From positions 1-33,777 of the forward strand of contig QHVI01000069.1 of NCBI GenBank assembly GCA_003223515.1: a DNA stretch of 33,777 bases. The letters run 5' to 3'. Within the stretch, counting starts at the first letter, position 1. Each line of letters opens with the position of its first letter. Both the position numbers and the translations under genes were made by a program. The stretch is from Candidatus Angelobacter sp. Gp1-AA117. GTDB taxonomy: Bacteria; Acidobacteriota; Terriglobia; Terriglobales; Acidobacteriaceae. Below the pieces are notes generated by a model. That model had not been told where the DNA came from. It was given only the letters and a program-made list of their open reading frames with translations, and ran no database searches. Below, piece by piece: positions 8,251 through 17,271 of the stretch.

Positions 8251-10575
8251 TTGCAGACCTGCGCCCAGGCACAGGAAACTCCGGCACAAGAGAACACCGT
8301 TGGCAAGCAATACCTGAAGGATGTGCTCCATGATGAGAAGATCATCTGGACAAGTCCTGCCCGCATCCGCTCCAGCCATCTCCCCTGGCTGATTCCCTTT
8401 TTCGCTACTACGGGCGGCCTGATCGCTACCGATTCCAATGTCGCCAAGCAGTTGCCGGGCAGTCCTTCACTGATCTCCAATAGCCGCACCCTTGCCAATG
8501 CCGGGTTGGCTCTGGCGGTTGGCGGTGGCGCTTCGTACTATCTTTGGGGACGCTTCGCCCACAATGACCACGCGCGCGAAGCCGGAGTGCTCTCTTCTGA
8601 AGCGGCAATTCACAGCGCCATCGTAGCTGAAGTGCTAAAGCTCATGGCCCAGCGCGAGCGCCCTTCTGCAGATGTACGGGGAAGATTTTTTCAGGGCGGC
8701 TCTTCATTTCCATCAGAACATGCGATGCTCTCGTGGTCCATCGCCAGTGTGTTCGCCCACGAGTACCCTCACACCATCATTCCATTTCTGTCATATAGTG
8801 CTGCCAGTGGTGTTTCGCTTGCCCGTGTCCTGGGCCGTGACCATTTTCCTTCCGACATTTTTGTGGGCAGCGTCTTGGGATACGCCATAGGCCGCTACGT
8901 TTACAACACACATCATGATCAGGAGCTTCCCGGCGCAAACATCGGCGCCTTCACACCCAGCGGGCCGGACTACCGGCGCGAAGGCACTACCTGGGTCGCC
9001 TTGGATAGCTGGGTCTATCCAGCTATAGACCGGCTTGCGGCCCTTGGATATGCGAATGGCATCTCCGGCCTGCGCCCCTGGACGCGCATTGAATGTGCGC
9101 GGATGGTGGAAGAAGCCGGCCAGACAATCGAAGGCGAGGGCGCAGGGCCGGGCATGGTGGCCCTCTACCAGAGACTGGTCAGGGAGTTTGCCCCGGAGAT
9201 AGAAGGCACGATCTCCAATTCTGAAGGACGCATCGAGGATCTCTACGCCCGCGCCGGATTCATCTCAGGACAGCCGCTGGCCGATGACTATCATTTTGCT
9301 AAAACCATGGTCGACGATTTCGGTCGCCCCTTTGGAGAAGGCGCGAATCTGGTCAGTGGAGTTTCGTCGCGCGTGATCGCCGGATCATTTGGCCTGTATG
9401 TACGTGGTGAATACGAATATGCCGGCGCCCTGCCGCCTTATAGCGCACCTGTTCTGCAGGACATTGCCAATGTTGATTCCACGCTCTTTGCCGTTCAGCA
9501 GCGCACCAACTCACTGAACCGTTTTCAGTTTCTTGACAGCTATGTCTCACTCAACTACCGCAACAACATCATTTCCTTTGGCAAGCAGACGCTGTGGTGG
9601 GGCCCCGGCGCTGAGGCGCCTTTCCTATTCAGCGACAATGTGGAGCCGCTGCCGCTGCTGCGCATCTCCCGCGCTACCCCGTTTGTTCTGCCGTGGATCT
9701 TCCACTATCTGGGCGGAATTCGCGTTGAATTTATCTGGGGGCAGCTCAATGGAACCCACTTTGTGTCCACCCACAGCTCATTTACACAGGAAACCGATTT
9801 CACTCCGCCGATCCGCCCTCATCCTTATATCCACGGCGAAAAAGTTTCTTTCAAACCTACGCGGAATTTTGAATTCGGATTCGGCGTCACCTCGCTCTTT
9901 GGTGGACCCGGCTTTCCCCTTACAATCCACAACTTCTTAAAAAGCTACTCGCTTAGTAATACCGCGCCAGGCTTTCCCGGCGATCCTGGCGACCGCCGCT
10001 CCGGGTTCGATTTTTCCTATCGTCTCCCTTACGTTCGCGACTGGCTGACCTTCTATGCGGATTCGTTTACGGAAGATGAATTCTCGCCCATTATATTCCC
10101 GCGTAAATCCAGCATGCGCGGCGGCTTCTATATGCCGAAGTTGCCCAAGTTGAACCGCCTTGATTTGCGTGCGGAGGGACTCTATACCGATATTCCCAGC
10201 CTGGGCGTTCCCGGCGTCGAATACTTCAACGGGCGTTTCCGCAGCGGCTATACCAATTGGGGGCAGCTCATCGGCAGTTGGGTGGGCAGAGAAGGCAACG
10301 GAATAAGCGCTTACAGCACCTACCACTTCTCAGAGAGGAATGATTTTACGCTGCATTATCGCAACCAGAAGGTGAATCCGGAGTTTCTGAGCGGCGGACA
10401 TCTTCAGGATTTTGCCGCCAGCGGCACTTTCGCCAAAACCAATGGGCTTACTTTCAAAGGCGCATTGCAGTACGAGCACTGGGCTTTCCCTCTGCTCTCC
10501 GCTATTCCTAAAGAGAACGTGATCGGTTCGCTGGAAATCCGCTTCCAGCCATCACAAGGCTGGAAGCTATGGTGA
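8251..10575 (+). CDS. PAP2 phosphatase-like / Wzi capsule-assembly fusion protein
   Basis: The N-terminal third has a PAP2 (type 2 phosphatidic acid phosphatase) core. Counting from the TTG at 8251, the motifs are K130-x6-R137-P138, PSEH at 154-157 and A191-R192-x5-H198-x3-D202, which is a nearly complete catalytic triad set. The rest resembles the outer-membrane capsule assembly protein Wzi: a long beta-rich region with many aromatic strands and a final Trp (KLW). The coordinates use the first conventional start codon. However, the frame is open from 8134 and encodes a good signal peptide just before it (KLWLVLCIALISLLQ, then CAQAQ), so translation must begin upstream. No ATG, GTG or TTG exists there. 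A CTG at 8146 follows GGAGG (8135-8139) by 6 nt and is one candidate. A role in lipid-linked envelope polysaccharide handling is inference. Confidence 0.82.
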   Translation: MQTCAQAQETPAQENTVGKQYLKDVLHDEKIIWTSPARIRSSHLPWLIPFFATTGGLIATDSNVAKQLPGSPSLISNSRTLANAGLALAVGGGASYYLWGRFAHNDHAREAGVLSSEAAIHSAIVAEVLKLMAQRERPSADVRGRFFQGGSSFPSEHAMLSWSIASVFAHEYPHTIIPFLSYSAASGVSLARVLGRDHFPSDIFVGSVLGYAIGRYVYNTHHDQELPGANIGAFTPSGPDYRREGTTWVALDSWVYPAIDRLAALGYANGISGLRPWTRIECARMVEEAGQTIEGEGAGPGMVALYQRLVREFAPEIEGTISNSEGRIEDLYARAGFISGQPLADDYHFAKTMVDDFGRPFGEGANLVSGVSSRVIAGSFGLYVRGEYEYAGALPPYSAPVLQDIANVDSTLFAVQQRTNSLNRFQFLDSYVSLNYRNNIISFGKQTLWWGPGAEAPFLFSDNVEPLPLLRISRATPFVLPWIFHYLGGIRVEFIWGQLNGTHFVSTHSSFTQETDFTPPIRPHPYIHGEKVSFKPTRNFEFGFGVTSLFGGPGFPLTIHNFLKSYSLSNTAPGFPGDPGDRRSGFDFSYRLPYVRDWLTFYADSFTEDEFSPIIFPRKSSMRGGFYMPKLPKLNRLDLRAEGLYTDIPSLGVPGVEYFNGRFRSGYTNWGQLIGSWVGREGNGISAYSTYHFSERNDFTLHYRNQKVNPEFLSGGHLQDFAASGTFAKTNGLTFKGALQYEHWAFPLLSAIPKENVIGSLEIRFQPSQGWKLW

Positions 10576-10988
10576 TCTTTAATTCTTCCTTCGCATTGCT
10601 ATATCCAAAATTCTTGTTTTCCTGCGAAGAATTTCATGCTGCTTTAACCCCCTTCCAATCCAGCTTTGGCGACCGAAAAAGTCTTAAGGAACTGAAACAG
10701 TGCCAGATCAGATACACATAAACTTACTTTTGCTTCCTCTGCGTCCTTTGCGTCCTCTGCATTGCTAACGTTCGAATTCTTCTCTGCTTGCGACGAATTC
10801 TCCCGCGCAGCCAAGAGCGGGTGCGGTACATAGGGAGCAACACACCGCCAAATTCAATACACATCAACTACTTTTGTTACCTCTGCGTCCTCTGCGCCCT
10901 CTGCGGTTAAAGCCTTTGGTTGTGCCCGCCACGCTGTGTCCTTCGCGCTCTTGGCGGTGATAATACGAGAATGTTGCAGGACTGACTG
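10576..10988. repeat. Intergenic region filled by a composite CTCTGCG-type repeat
   Basis: There is no gene here. Copies of the repeat lie at about 10735-10770 (ending in ATTGCTAAC) and 10878-10945 (ending in GCGGTTAAAGCC, then a TTTGGTTGTG...CGCCACGCTG tail). The same two-part order, ending in ATTGCTAAC and then in GCGGTTAAAGCC plus the tail, recurs at about 29473-29676. The two loci therefore look like copies of one composite element. Confidence 0.6.
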
Positions 10989-12668
10989 CTATACCAGTTC
11001 CAATTCAATCTTCTTGCTCGCCTGATCGAGCTTCGAAATCCTGAAGCTGCATATCTGCCCGGCACTGAATGCGTCCTGCTTGCTGCTGTCGCCAGATGCA
11101 CCTTTCCACCGCGCCTGCAGCATTGAACTCAATGACGACAAATCGGCCTTCCCACTGCCTTCTGCTTGCTGCTGCGCCGCAACCGCATTGGGAAGCTTGC
11201 ACGTCCCACGCACGCCTTCGCCTAATTCCACCTGAGCCTCTCCGCCTGCAATACCGATAATGCGTCCAGTCACAGAGTCGCCCTGCTTGCGCTCGGCAAT
11301 GTATTCATCCAGGCTGCTGGGCGCCATCTGCTTGATTCCCAGCTTCAGCCGCCGCCGTTCGGTATCGATCTCCAGCACCTGCGCCTTCACGATCTGCCCC
11401 ATCTTCAGCACGTCCTGCGGATGGTCAATGCGCCTCTCCGGGCTGATATCGCCCACGTGAATCATTCCTTCCACGCCTTCATCAAGCTGCACAAAAGCGC
11501 CAAATTTCTGCAGGCTGATCACCTTGCCTTCAACAATCGTATCTACCGGATATCTCTGCGCGACATTGGCCCACGGATCGCCCAGGGCCTGCTTCAATCC
11601 AAGAGAGATGCGCCGCTCGGCAGTGTTCACGCCCAGTATCACCACATCCACCGTGTCGCCGGTCTTCACCACGTCACTGGCTTTGCGCACCTTCTTCCTG
11701 GCCCATGACATCTCTGAGATATGGATGAGCCCTTCCACTCCCGGCTCCAGTTCCACGAACGCGCCAAACTCCATCAGCCGCGTCACAGTGCCGTGTACGC
11801 GCTCGCCTACCTTGTATTTCTCTGCCACCGTATCCCACGGATGCGGCTGAAGCTGCTTCAATCCAAGGGAAACGCGTTTCCTGTCCGGCTCGATCTTCAG
11901 CACCCGGCCTTCCACCTGCTGCCCTACAGAGAGCGCATCGGCAGGCTTGCTCACGCGCCCCCAGGCGATGTCGCTTACGTGCAGCAGCGCATCAACTCCG
12001 CCGATATCAACAAAGGCTCCATAATCGGTAAGGCTGCGCACCGTGCCGCTCACCGTGTCGCCTTCTTTCAACTCTGAATACCGCCGCTCCTTGACGGCCC
12101 GCTCTTCCTCTTCCGCCACTGCGCGCCGGTCCACTACCAGGTCTTCCTCGGTAACATCGAGCTTGATGATGCGGCAGCGAATCTCCTGCCCAACCAGCTT
12201 CTCCATCTCCGCTTCTTCACGCACTCCGCTGCGTGAGACCGGCATAAACGCGCGCACGCCAACATCCACGCTGAATCCGCCCTTCACTACGCCAATGACC
12301 GTTCCGGCAATGGTTTCTTTTTCGTTGAAGGCTTTTTCGAGGGCCGCCCAATCCGTGGGCCTGCGAATTCTGCCGCGCGCCAGCTCGTAATAACCTTCAG
12401 GATCACGGCCTTTGATGTTGACCTGCAGCTTGTCACCGGGCTTCACGGTCTCGCCCTCAAAGGCGCTCAGCGGCAGAATGCCTTCGGTTTTGTAGCCGAC
12501 ATCGAGCAACACTGAATCGCTGGTTACGGCAATCACGGTTCCTTCAAGCTGCCGTGGCCCGTCTTCAGCTTTGCGCGCGTGGCTCTTCTCATACTGGGAG
12601 AGCATGTCGCCAAAGGATTCAGTGGTTTCAGTTGTGGATTGAAGTTCTGGAATATTCTGGTCTGGCAT
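10989..12668 (-). CDS. rpsA: 30S ribosomal protein S1
   Basis: S1 binds mRNA on the 30S subunit and helps initiation on structured leaders. The 559-residue protein has six OB-fold S1 domains: about 40-105, 120-187, 203-272, 288-359, 375-446 and a divergent last one from 460. Repeats 3 to 5 have the classic GxVxxxxxFGAFVxL...GLIHxS pattern and end in RRISLGLKQ or RRRLKLGIKQ. The first two are degenerate, as expected for the ribosome-binding end of S1. The last repeat is interrupted by a Ser/Gln/Ala-rich insertion. The ATG start is at 12668; the AGGAA about 14 nt upstream is a weak ribosome site. The gene stands alone, without the cmk neighbour seen in many bacteria. Confidence 0.93.
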   Translation of the reverse strand: MPDQNIPELQSTTETTESFGDMLSQYEKSHARKAEDGPRQLEGTVIAVTSDSVLLDVGYKTEGILPLSAFEGETVKPGDKLQVNIKGRDPEGYYELARGRIRRPTDWAALEKAFNEKETIAGTVIGVVKGGFSVDVGVRAFMPVSRSGVREEAEMEKLVGQEIRCRIIKLDVTEEDLVVDRRAVAEEEERAVKERRYSELKEGDTVSGTVRSLTDYGAFVDIGGVDALLHVSDIAWGRVSKPADALSVGQQVEGRVLKIEPDRKRVSLGLKQLQPHPWDTVAEKYKVGERVHGTVTRLMEFGAFVELEPGVEGLIHISEMSWARKKVRKASDVVKTGDTVDVVILGVNTAERRISLGLKQALGDPWANVAQRYPVDTIVEGKVISLQKFGAFVQLDEGVEGMIHVGDISPERRIDHPQDVLKMGQIVKAQVLEIDTERRRLKLGIKQMAPSSLDEYIAERKQGDSVTGRIIGIAGGEAQVELGEGVRGTCKLPNAVAAQQQAEGSGKADLSSLSSMLQARWKGASGDSSKQDAFSAGQICSFRISKLDQASKKIELELV

Positions 12669-12765
12669 GGGAGATTATGGTTCCTGATGGATGTAACACT
12701 AGGATAACACTGTACCTGTTTTAGGGTTCCTCCTCTGCGCGACAAATAAGAGCTACACTTTTCTC

Positions 12766-13206
12766 ATGCACGACCGTGGCAATTCGCAGTCCCTTCCAAC
12801 CGGCTTCACCGCCCTCGGCATCTTCTTTTTCTTCGGAGCCGCCATGGCACTCCTGGCGGGTTGCACCCTGTTCTGGCCGGGCAGTGCTCTGGATCGCGTG
12901 TGGCAATTGAATCCCAATGCCCACACGCAGATGGCGCCCATCGGCAGGAAGGTTGGCTCTTTGTTCCTGCTGCTGAGCATTGTTCTTCTTCTCACCGGAA
13001 TCGGCTGGCTCAAACGGCGGCGCTGGGGCTGGATTCTCGCGGTGATCATCATAATCACCGAGCTTCTCGGCGGCCTGATGAACATCTATCTTGGCGACTA
13101 TCTGAGAGGACTGGTTGGACTGATAATTGTTGCGGCTTTGCTCTATTACCTGTTTCGCCCAGCCGTGCGGGGCGTGTTTGAAGGTGGTGCAGCTTCCAGT
13201 GCCTGA
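12766..13206 (+). CDS. Small integral membrane protein of unknown function
   Basis: This 146-residue protein has four predicted membrane helices: about 12-34, 62-80, 87-108 and 112-131. A basic loop KRRRWGW lies between helices 2 and 3. I do not recognise a family. The start is the ATG at 12766, with only a weak AAGAG upstream. The 3' end overlaps the convergent gene on the other strand by 61 bp. Confidence 0.6.
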   Translation: MHDRGNSQSLPTGFTALGIFFFFGAAMALLAGCTLFWPGSALDRVWQLNPNAHTQMAPIGRKVGSLFLLLSIVLLLTGIGWLKRRRWGWILAVIIIITELLGGLMNIYLGDYLRGLVGLIIVAALLYYLFRPAVRGVFEGGAASSA

Positions 13207-13532
13207 ACCAGCGGCTTAGCTGCAGCTACTGGCTTAAGATGGTCGACAACAGCGCTCGCTTCCGGCTTCTCCGGTTCTTCTATTTCTTGTGGCTGATCTT
13301 CTGTAGAGACATCCACATCGCCGGATGGCGGGCCTTTGCGGTCGCGCCGGTACTGCCACTCAAACCAGGCCGCTACCGCCGCAAACGTGATTGCTGTCCA
13401 CCACATCCCAATCAATCCGATGCCGTGTCTGGTCGTTTCGTTGACTGCAATCCAGAGCTGCTGAATTCCAAAATCTGGAGTCACAGAGTCTGTTGGGGCC
13501 GCTGATGAACGCCGATCAACGCTGAAACCCAA
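13146..13532 (-). CDS. Single-pass membrane protein with acidic tail, unknown function
   Basis: One hydrophobic helix (about residues 37-57, GLIGMWWTAITFAAVAAWFEW) is followed by a basic anchor QYRRDRKG and then a long Pro/Glu/Ala-rich tail (STEDQPQEIEEPEKPEAS). This composition looks coding, but the family is unknown. The TTG at 13532 lies in a repeat that reads as CAGCGTTGATCGGCGTTCAT, so the native start may be lost or may be the GTG at 13484. The 3' end overlaps the plus-strand membrane protein gene by 61 bp, tail to tail. Confidence 0.5.
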   Translation of the reverse strand: MGFSVDRRSSAAPTDSVTPDFGIQQLWIAVNETTRHGIGLIGMWWTAITFAAVAAWFEWQYRRDRKGPPSGDVDVSTEDQPQEIEEPEKPEASAVVDHLKPVAAAKPLVQALEAAPPSNTPRTAGRNR

Positions 13533-13653
13533 AAGCTCAACACAAATAACACAGATTTATACCAGTTGAATTCTATTTATCATGTGATACGTTCCTCTTT
13601 TTCAACAGATCAGCACAGATAAAGTTGGATTCTTACTGGTTTGTCTGAGATTC

Positions 13654-13976
13654 TCTGCCCCTCCCCCCAGTTTACGTCTTCACCTTCTTTTCTCTTGATC
13701 TGTGTAAATCAGTTCGATCTGTGTCATCTGTCTTGAGCTTTTGCTCTCTGCGTCCTCTGCGGTTAATTGAGTAGTCAGTACGTAAATCCGGGCATCTGCC
13801 CCTCCCCCAGTTTACGTCTTCACCTTCTTTTCTCTTGATCTGTGCAAATCAGTTCGATCTGTGTCATCTGTGTTGAGGTTTTGCTCTCTGCGTCCTCTGC
13901 GTCCTCTGCGGTTAAAGCCTTGGTTGTGGCTCGCCACGCTGTGGTTCATTGAGTAGTCAGTACGTAAATCCGGGCA
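13654..13976. repeat. Tandem duplication, two copies (13654-13794 and 13795-13976)
   Basis: Both units begin TCTGCCCCTCC, pass through CAGTTTACGTCTTCACC, an ATCTGTG-type block and a CTCTGCG-type block, and end in ATTGAGTAGTCAG...CCGGGCA. Unit 2 is longer by one CTCTGCG repeat and by about 34 bp after GGTTAA. The end of unit 2 contains the last six codons and stop of the M23 peptidase gene, so unit 1 carries a copy of that gene's 3' tip. Copies differ at few positions, which suggests a fairly recent event. Confidence 0.85.
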
Positions 13977-15279
13977 GGCTCACCCGCTTGGCCACATGAT
14001 CTTTGATCCAGTGCGCGTCCCACCATTCCTTGGGATCGATCTGCACGCCTTCCAATTGCATGCTGAAGTGAATGTGATCGCCTCCAGCCATGCCGGTCAT
14101 GCCGCTCTTGCCCATGACCTGGCCGCGTTTCACCATGTCGCCTTCGTGTACTCCAATTTCGCTCAGGTGGCCATAGATCGACTGCAAACCGTAACCGTGA
14201 TCCACGACAATGCAATTGCCGTAAATACCCAGCGGCGCTGCATAGACTACTTTGCCATCGTTCGAAGCCAGTACCGGCACATGCTGCGTGATGGAGAGGT
14301 CGTATCCAAGATGCACCTGCTGGTCGATCTTCTGGCCTTTATAGATGTAGTTCCTCACGTCGGCAAAATTGGCTTCCACCTTGGAATTGGGCTGCTGCAG
14401 AAAAGGCTGTGACCACAGGAAGCGCGGTTCCGTCTTCTGCCGCAGGTCAGACAACGCTTTATTGTTTTCCTTGCGCATCTCACTGTTGATCTTCACGAAG
14501 CGCGCCACCATATCGCCCGAGCCGCTGGGATCAAGTTCGTTCACTACCTTTTCGATGAACTTGTCATCCAGTTGCAGCTCACGGACTCGATACCTGGGCT
14601 GCTCATTCTTCGGAAACTGGATCACCATGTGGCCCCGCGCCTCGTTTCCTCCGGGATTGGTGGCGTAGACCACGGGCTCGGTCTCCGGCGGCATGTTCCA
14701 GGCAAAAGCAAACAGGGAAAACTGGCCGGGCTTGTTATCAGGCATGGGCCAGCTTCGGAACTTCTGGTCGCCTACGCGCACGCCTGATTCAGTGGCATAA
14801 CCCGAAACCGTAAAGGTCACCAGGTCAGCCATACCGAGATAAAGATAATGCTGGTCGGAATCAACACTGACCGAAGGAGGCCGCGTCACCACCATCACCT
14901 CGCGCTCCGCGCTTACGGTCTTCCCGCGAAAGTCGTTGGACGTGGCTTCCACGATGAGCTTGGCTTTTCCGTCCTGAAGCTGCGGTGTGTTCTTCGCGCC
15001 TGCTGTAAAGGTAAACGTGCCGTCGGCGACTTTCCGGTGCCAGAACAGACGATGCGAAGGCTGGCCCGTCTCCCACAGGTTATAGCGGTTGCCATTCTGC
15101 TCGATGAAGGCAGCCGCCTTGCGGATTCCATGCGGATCGCTTACATGAACGGTGACGGGTGTGGCCTGACCAATACCAGTCAGCGAATCCGGAAGGGTGA
15201 GGACAGGTGTATCCGAAAGCGCCGTGAGCAGCACGATCGGCACAATAAGAATGATGATGAGAGCAATAAGGATTTTCAC
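13957..15279 (-). CDS. M23-family murein endopeptidase, membrane-anchored
   Basis: This 440-residue protein starts with an uncleaved-looking hydrophobic anchor (residues 2-20) and so faces the periplasm. Residues about 30-240 form beta-rich, Ig-like domains. A C-terminal LytM/peptidase_M23 domain follows. The zinc ligands are visible: H323 and D327 in HLGYDL, and H404 in the DHIHFS motif at 401-406, with H371 (YGHLS) and H402 as the catalytic histidines. All key residues are present, so the enzyme is probably active on peptidoglycan cross-bridges, unlike the degenerate EnvC/NlpD type. Its stop codon lies inside a segment that is duplicated just downstream. Confidence 0.9.
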   Translation of the reverse strand: MKILIALIIILIVPIVLLTALSDTPVLTLPDSLTGIGQATPVTVHVSDPHGIRKAAAFIEQNGNRYNLWETGQPSHRLFWHRKVADGTFTFTAGAKNTPQLQDGKAKLIVEATSNDFRGKTVSAEREVMVVTRPPSVSVDSDQHYLYLGMADLVTFTVSGYATESGVRVGDQKFRSWPMPDNKPGQFSLFAFAWNMPPETEPVVYATNPGGNEARGHMVIQFPKNEQPRYRVRELQLDDKFIEKVVNELDPSGSGDMVARFVKINSEMRKENNKALSDLRQKTEPRFLWSQPFLQQPNSKVEANFADVRNYIYKGQKIDQQVHLGYDLSITQHVPVLASNDGKVVYAAPLGIYGNCIVVDHGYGLQSIYGHLSEIGVHEGDMVKRGQVMGKSGMTGMAGGDHIHFSMQLEGVQIDPKEWWDAHWIKDHVAKRVSLPGFTY

Positions 15280-15575
15280 GGTAAGAAATTCAGGATAGCA
15301 TGCAGCCCGCCAATCTCAACTAGGTAGAACTCCCGAAGGGCAGCATTCAAGCCCCTGATCATTCTCGGCGATTTAAAAATCAATCCGAGCAGATGCGAAT
15401 CCCGGATTTACCCCAGAGGACGCCAAGAACGCAGAGGAAACCAAAGTTGTTGAATGGAGTTGAATTGGGAGTTCTTGAACCCCTCCATGCCAGGTTTTGA
15501 TTTTTGTTCTCTGCTTTTGTTACCTTTGCGTCCTTAGCATTCTTATGCGGTTAATGAACATATTCGGAGGACCGA
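15280..15575. repeat. Intergenic region with two CTCTGCG-type repeats in opposite orientation
   Basis: A minus-oriented copy (CAGAGGACGCCAAGAACGCAGAGG) spans about 15413-15436. A plus-oriented, degenerate copy spans about 15516-15555 and ends in GCGGTTAA 11 nt before the ribosome site of the M28 gene. A short CCC-GAA-GGG hairpin is at about 15333-15341. No gene is seen. Confidence 0.5.
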
Positions 15576-17018
15576 TTGAAACTGATCACGCTCATTCTCT
15601 TTCTCACCGGCATCGCCGTTGCCCAGCGCAACTTCCAGCAGACGCCTCCGTATTCTCCGCAGCTCACCTCCGAGTTAAAGCAGTTGCAGGAGGCCGCGCT
15701 CAAAAGCGATTACGCCTGGGAGCAGCTTGCCCACCTCACCAACAATATCGGGCCACGTCCCGCGGGGTCGGCGCAGGCCAACCATGCCGCGCAATATGTC
15801 GCTTCTGAGCTGCGCAAGCTGGGCCTCGACGTGCGCCTGGAAAAAGTCATGGTGCCTCACTGGGTGCGCGGTGAAGAGACCGGCGCTCTGGTCGAATTTC
15901 CCGGCATGGCGCCGGGCACCACGCAGAAAATTGTGCTCACCGCCTTGGGAGGCAGCGTTGCTACTCCCCCGCAGGGAGTCACCGCCGAAGTGGTTGTAGT
16001 CAACACCTTCGATGAACTCACCGCGCTGGGCAATAAGGTCGCGGGCAAGATCATCCTCTTCAATGAGAAGTTTGATAAGCAACTCGCTGCCATGGGACGC
16101 GGCGGTCCTGCCTATGGCCAGGCCGTGATCTATCGTGGCATCGGCGCCATTGCGGCCGCACGCCAGGGCGCAATCGCCTCCCTGATCCGCAGCGTAGGCG
16201 GCGCAGATTATCGCCTCCCGCATACCGGCGCCATGCGCTACCAGCAGGACGTTCCCAAAATTCCGGCAGCCGCCCTCAGCGCCGAAGACGCCGACCTGCT
16301 CGCCTACCTCACTGGCCAGGGCCCGGTGCGCATGCATCTGGTGCTTACGCCGCAGCAACTGCCTGAAGTTGAGTCTTACAATGTGGTCGCCGATCTCAAA
16401 GGCAGCGAGCATCCCGAGCAGGTGGTGATCGTCTCCGGCCATCTTGATTCATGGGATCTCGGCACGGGCGCCATCGACGACGGCGCCGGCGTGGTGGTTG
16501 CCATGCAGGCCGCGCACCTGGTCAAGCAGCTTGGCCTTCATCCGCGGCGCACCATTCGCGTGATCGCCTGGATGAACGAAGAATTCGGCGTCTCCGGCGG
16601 CACCGCTTATGCCGCCCTGCACAAAGATGAAGCCGCCAACCACTTTGCCGCCATCGAGAGCGACCTCGGCGCAGGACATCCCGCAGGCATCAGCATGGCA
16701 GCACCCCGAGAGAACCTTGCCTCGCTTCGTCCGGCTGCCGCCATTCTGCAATCCAGCGGGGCAGGCATCGTGCAGGCATCTGAAGATACCGAGACGGACA
16801 TCAGCCCGCTGCTGGCGCTGGGCGTTCCCTGCTTTGGCCCCATTCAGGACGACCGCTTCTACTTCAACTACCACCACACCGCCGCAGATACGCTCGATAA
16901 AGTCATCCCCCGCGAATTGCAGGAGAACGCCGCGGTAATGGCAGTCCTGGCCTACGTGCTGGCAAACGTTCCGACCGATCTTCAACGCCCCACACCAAGA
17001 CCAGCCCCCACGTTTTGA
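15576..17018 (+). CDS. Secreted M28 metallopeptidase with PA-domain insert (carboxypeptidase Q-like)
   Basis: The start is a TTG with GGAGG 5 nt upstream. A short signal peptide follows (KLITLILFLTGIAVAQ). The body matches family M28 exopeptidases that carry a protease-associated (PA) insert (about residues 110-260), as in carboxypeptidase Q/PGCP. The di-zinc site is complete: H289 in GHLDSWD, the bridging Asp at 301 or 302 in the GAIDDGAG motif, the catalytic and ligand Glu pair E335/E336 in NEEFG, D363 in ESDLGAG, and H433/H434 in NYHHTAADT. The 480-residue length fits the family. The likely role is trimming extracytoplasmic peptides. The Pro-rich C-terminus is free. Confidence 0.92.
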   Translation: MKLITLILFLTGIAVAQRNFQQTPPYSPQLTSELKQLQEAALKSDYAWEQLAHLTNNIGPRPAGSAQANHAAQYVASELRKLGLDVRLEKVMVPHWVRGEETGALVEFPGMAPGTTQKIVLTALGGSVATPPQGVTAEVVVVNTFDELTALGNKVAGKIILFNEKFDKQLAAMGRGGPAYGQAVIYRGIGAIAAARQGAIASLIRSVGGADYRLPHTGAMRYQQDVPKIPAAALSAEDADLLAYLTGQGPVRMHLVLTPQQLPEVESYNVVADLKGSEHPEQVVIVSGHLDSWDLGTGAIDDGAGVVVAMQAAHLVKQLGLHPRRTIRVIAWMNEEFGVSGGTAYAALHKDEAANHFAAIESDLGAGHPAGISMAAPRENLASLRPAAAILQSSGAGIVQASEDTETDISPLLALGVPCFGPIQDDRFYFNYHHTAADTLDKVIPRELQENAAVMAVLAYVLANVPTDLQRPTPRPAPTF

Positions 17019-17135
17019 GGTATTGAGTCGGCGGAGGCGTTCAGTCCTATGGTATGAATGCCAGCCACTACACCGCAGCAAGGCTATTGCTGCACAGAAG
17101 GATTCGCTCACGGAATACAAGAGCGGCTTGCCATG

Positions 17136-17269
17136 GGTGACCAGATGACCCGATCTTTTCAATCTGTGTTTATCTGTGCAAATCTGTGGTGAGCTTCTTG
17201 GGTTTCCTTCCCCTCTCAATGCAGTTCAAGGGCTGAATGCTGAATGCTGCCTGTATCAGCGGTAAGGTC
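17136..17269 (+). repeat. Left copy of a direct repeat flanking the acetamidase gene
   Basis: This copy runs GTGACCAGATGACCCGATC, AATCTGTGTTTATCTGTG, GAGCTTCTTGGG, CAGTTCAAGGGCTGAATGC and CAGCGGTAAGGT. The same order of blocks, in the same orientation, recurs at 18682-18834. This copy ends only 2 bp before the acetamidase stop codon. Confidence 0.8.
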
Positions 17270-17271
17270 TG

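Noticed and set aside
13501-13956. Possible CRISPR-like array, because of the regular repeated blocks
   Set aside because: The repeats are degenerate, of mixed families, without unique spacers of even length, and no cas gene is near.
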